A stretch of 6,294 nt of DNA from an uncultured Lachnospiraceae bacterium. Its GTDB lineage: Bacteria; Bacillota_A; Clostridia; Lachnospirales; Lachnospiraceae. The stretch lies in assembly GCA_905200565.1 (NCBI GenBank), contig CAJKKX010000145.1, positions 1 through 6,294 on the forward strand, read 5' to 3'. The stretch's first letter is position 1. Each line of letters starts with the position of its first letter. Position numbers and translations under genes: made by a program. This document shows, one piece after another, positions 5,053 through 6,294 of this stretch. The notes under the pieces are model-generated. The model searched no databases and had not been told where the DNA came from. It was given only the letters and a program-made list of their open reading frames with translations.

Positions 5053-5673
5053 ATGAAGAAAACTTTCTGGGATCGAACAGCAAAAATCTATGACCGCTTC
5101 ATGCGGAAAGACCATAGGGCGTACAGGCAAATGTACTCTCTCATTTATCCTGTAGTGCGGCATAAGCAGGTGCTGGAGCTTGCTGCCGGAACCGGGCTGA
5201 TCGCCAAACATATCGTCCGCGCTGCTGATCATATCGAAGCTACAGATGCGTCAAAGGAAATGATCAAACAGGCAAAACAGGGCGTGCAGTCTGCAAAGCT
5301 CCATTTCTCTGTGCAGGATATGTTCTGTCTCCCCTATGCTGCTCAGTCATTCGATGTCGTCATCGTATCCAATGCTCTGCATATTGTACCGGAGCCTGAA
5401 AGAGCACTGGCAGAAATACATAGAGTACTGAAGGATGATGGCGTGTTGATCGCACCGACCTTCACCCACGCTGACAACCGTTTTCGCGGAAAGGTCAAAG
5501 CGTTTCTGATGAAGCTGTCAGGCTTTCACCAGTACAGCAAATGGTCAACCAATGGATATTTAAGTTTCCTGCGGGAACATGGATGGGAAGTGCGGAAAAG
5601 TGTCGTGCTGAAAGCCAGTTTCCCACTGACCTATGCAGAGTGTGTAAAGTCGGATTACGCCGCTATGGATTAG
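5053..5673 (+). CDS. Class I SAM-dependent methyltransferase
   Basis: A 206-residue soluble protein with a Rossmann-fold methyltransferase core of the UbiE/Methyltransf_11 type. Motif I is VLELAAGTG (40-48), the SAM-ribose acidic residue ends strand 2 (EATDAS, Asp65), QDMFCLPY (88-95) is the adenine-side loop, FDVVIVSNALHIV (100-112) is motif IV, and LKDDGVLIAPT (126-136) follows. The substrate cannot be deduced; small-molecule or lipid-like substrates are typical, and resistance or detoxification roles are possible given the strong promoter and long leader. AGGGGGAG at 5041-5048 supports the ATG start. The length is normal for the family. After the TAG stop the same frame stays open for 17 more codons, to a TGA that overlaps the next gene's ATG. 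A membrane protein gene follows 53 bases downstream, probably in one operon. Confidence 0.9.
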   Translation: MKKTFWDRTAKIYDRFMRKDHRAYRQMYSLIYPVVRHKQVLELAAGTGLIAKHIVRAADHIEATDASKEMIKQAKQGVQSAKLHFSVQDMFCLPYAAQSFDVVIVSNALHIVPEPERALAEIHRVLKDDGVLIAPTFTHADNRFRGKVKAFLMKLSGFHQYSKWSTNGYLSFLREHGWEVRKSVVLKASFPLTYAECVKSDYAAMD

Positions 5674-5726
5674 CTGAAGAAGCATCCCAGATGTGCGGAT
5701 GAGCAGGGGGTCAGGAAGAATAACTG

Positions 5727-6215
5727 ATGATTATACAATCTGTTTTAGAAGGACTTGGATTAGGCGGGTTATTGATTTTAGTCTGTGCTATCAGCATTTA
5801 CAAAGGTGCTGTTAATATGGTACATCTATATAGCACGGAGGTACAGGAGCGTTGCGTTTTAATGGGTCTGACAACTCATGAAAAGATCAGACGGAACAGC
5901 ATCCTTCTTAAAATGTTGTGCGTTCCCGGTTATATCGTCTATGTGTTGGTATGCGTCTATGTTATCAATAATGCCAGAGAGTTTGAGGAGGGATTCTGGC
6001 AGATATTCATAATCCTGTCTGTTATGAACCTCATAGACCGCTTTCTGATAGACGGCTTCTGGGTAGGGCACACCAAAGCATGGATAATTCCCGGCACGGA
6101 AGATCTGATGCCCTATATCACCACCAAAGACAAGCGCAGAAAGTGGCTGATGGGTACAGCAGGTATGGCGATTATCGCAGCAATACTCGCAGGCATGATG
6201 CTCCTGTTCGTCTAA
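5727..6215 (+). CDS. Small polytopic membrane protein of unknown function
   Basis: A 162-residue protein with about four hydrophobic segments: residues 7-27, 62-81, 91-110 (containing two basic/acidic breaks) and 141-161. Loops carry charged stretches (TTHEKIRRN, 49-57; TTKDKRRKW, 132-140). I do not recognise the family and see no catalytic motif. AGGAAGAA at 5713-5720 gives a good ribosome site for the ATG at 5727. It lies directly behind the methyltransferase with no promoter or terminator between, so co-transcription is likely. The protein may work with the methyltransferase at the membrane, but that is only inferred from position. Confidence 0.8.
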   Translation: MIIQSVLEGLGLGGLLILVCAISIYKGAVNMVHLYSTEVQERCVLMGLTTHEKIRRNSILLKMLCVPGYIVYVLVCVYVINNAREFEEGFWQIFIILSVMNLIDRFLIDGFWVGHTKAWIIPGTEDLMPYITTKDKRRKWLMGTAGMAIIAAILAGMMLLFV

Positions 6216-6227
6216 AGGAAACACAAT

Positions 6228-6294
6228 ATGATGAAAAATCTTTTATTCCCGCGAGCAGCGAGCCAAGCGGATGTGCCCGCACATCCATTTGGCA
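6228..6294 (+). CDS. Possible start of a third operon gene, running into repeat sequence (partial)
   Basis: ATG ATG at 6228-6233 follows AAAGGAA (6214-6220) at a normal distance, and the frame is open to the window edge (22 residues). From residue 8 the peptide (PRAASQADVPAHPFG) is encoded by the palindromic element at 6262-6293 and its flank, so it does not look like a normal protein N-terminus. Either a real gene was interrupted by the repeat, or the frame is fortuitous. No function can be assigned. Confidence 0.3.
   Translation, partial: MMKNLLFPRAASQADVPAHPFG
6262..6293. repeat. REP-like palindromic element at the window edge
   Basis: GCCAAGCGGATGTG (6262-6275) pairs with CACATCCATTTGGC (6280-6293) around CCCG: five outer pairs, a G-T pair, one mismatch and seven perfect inner pairs. 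The GC-rich flank (CGCGAGCAGCGA, 6250-6261) probably belongs to the same unit. The form suits dispersed palindromic repeats of clostridial genomes; I recall similar units but cannot confirm copies here. Confidence 0.6.

Overview
The window looks like chromosome of a low-to-mid GC Gram-positive anaerobe, most likely a gut clostridium of the Lachnospiraceae type. This is inferred from purine-rich Shine-Dalgarno sites (AAAGGAG, AAAGGGG, AGGGGG), an OmpR-type two-component system next to an efflux adaptor, and general codon and protein style. No rRNA, tRNA or CRISPR array is visible.

Left block (1-3820, all minus strand). An OmpR/PhoB-family response regulator (2951-3667) overlaps a sensor histidine kinase with a TTG start (1657-2970). 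After a 334-base gap comes a membrane-anchored efflux adaptor of the HlyD/MacA type (1322 to beyond position 1). The adaptor ends, as far as visible, in an acidic tail with an 18-residue tandem repeat. In related loci such an adaptor is followed by an ABC ATPase and a MacB/FtsX-type permease, which would lie outside the window.

The most striking signal is regulatory. Three places in this block carry four TTNAGA-like hexamers at offsets 0, 10, 21 and 32, each followed exactly 9 bases later by a -10 hexamer: before the regulator gene, before the adaptor, and 39 bases past the kinase stop. The third opens a roughly 155-base gene-less stretch that ends in a hairpin plus T-rich tract. This is a candidate small RNA or attenuated leader controlled by the same regulator. 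The arrangement resembles the streptococcal CiaR regulon (direct hexamers with 5-base spacers, small RNAs as targets), but the hexamer differs.

Middle (3821-5052). A minus-strand REP-associated tyrosine transposase-like gene (3932-4588) has a degenerate HUH motif. It faces away from the right block across a 464-base divergent intergenic region. That region holds its own minus promoter, a perfect 17-base palindrome, an exact-consensus plus-strand promoter and a long leader with a 26-codon ORF and hairpins.

Right block (4850-6294, plus strand). A class I SAM-dependent methyltransferase (5053-5673) and a small polytopic membrane protein of unknown function (5727-6215) appear to be co-transcribed. 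A third reading frame begins at 6228 but soon runs into a REP-like palindrome at 6262-6293, so it may be repeat sequence rather than a gene.
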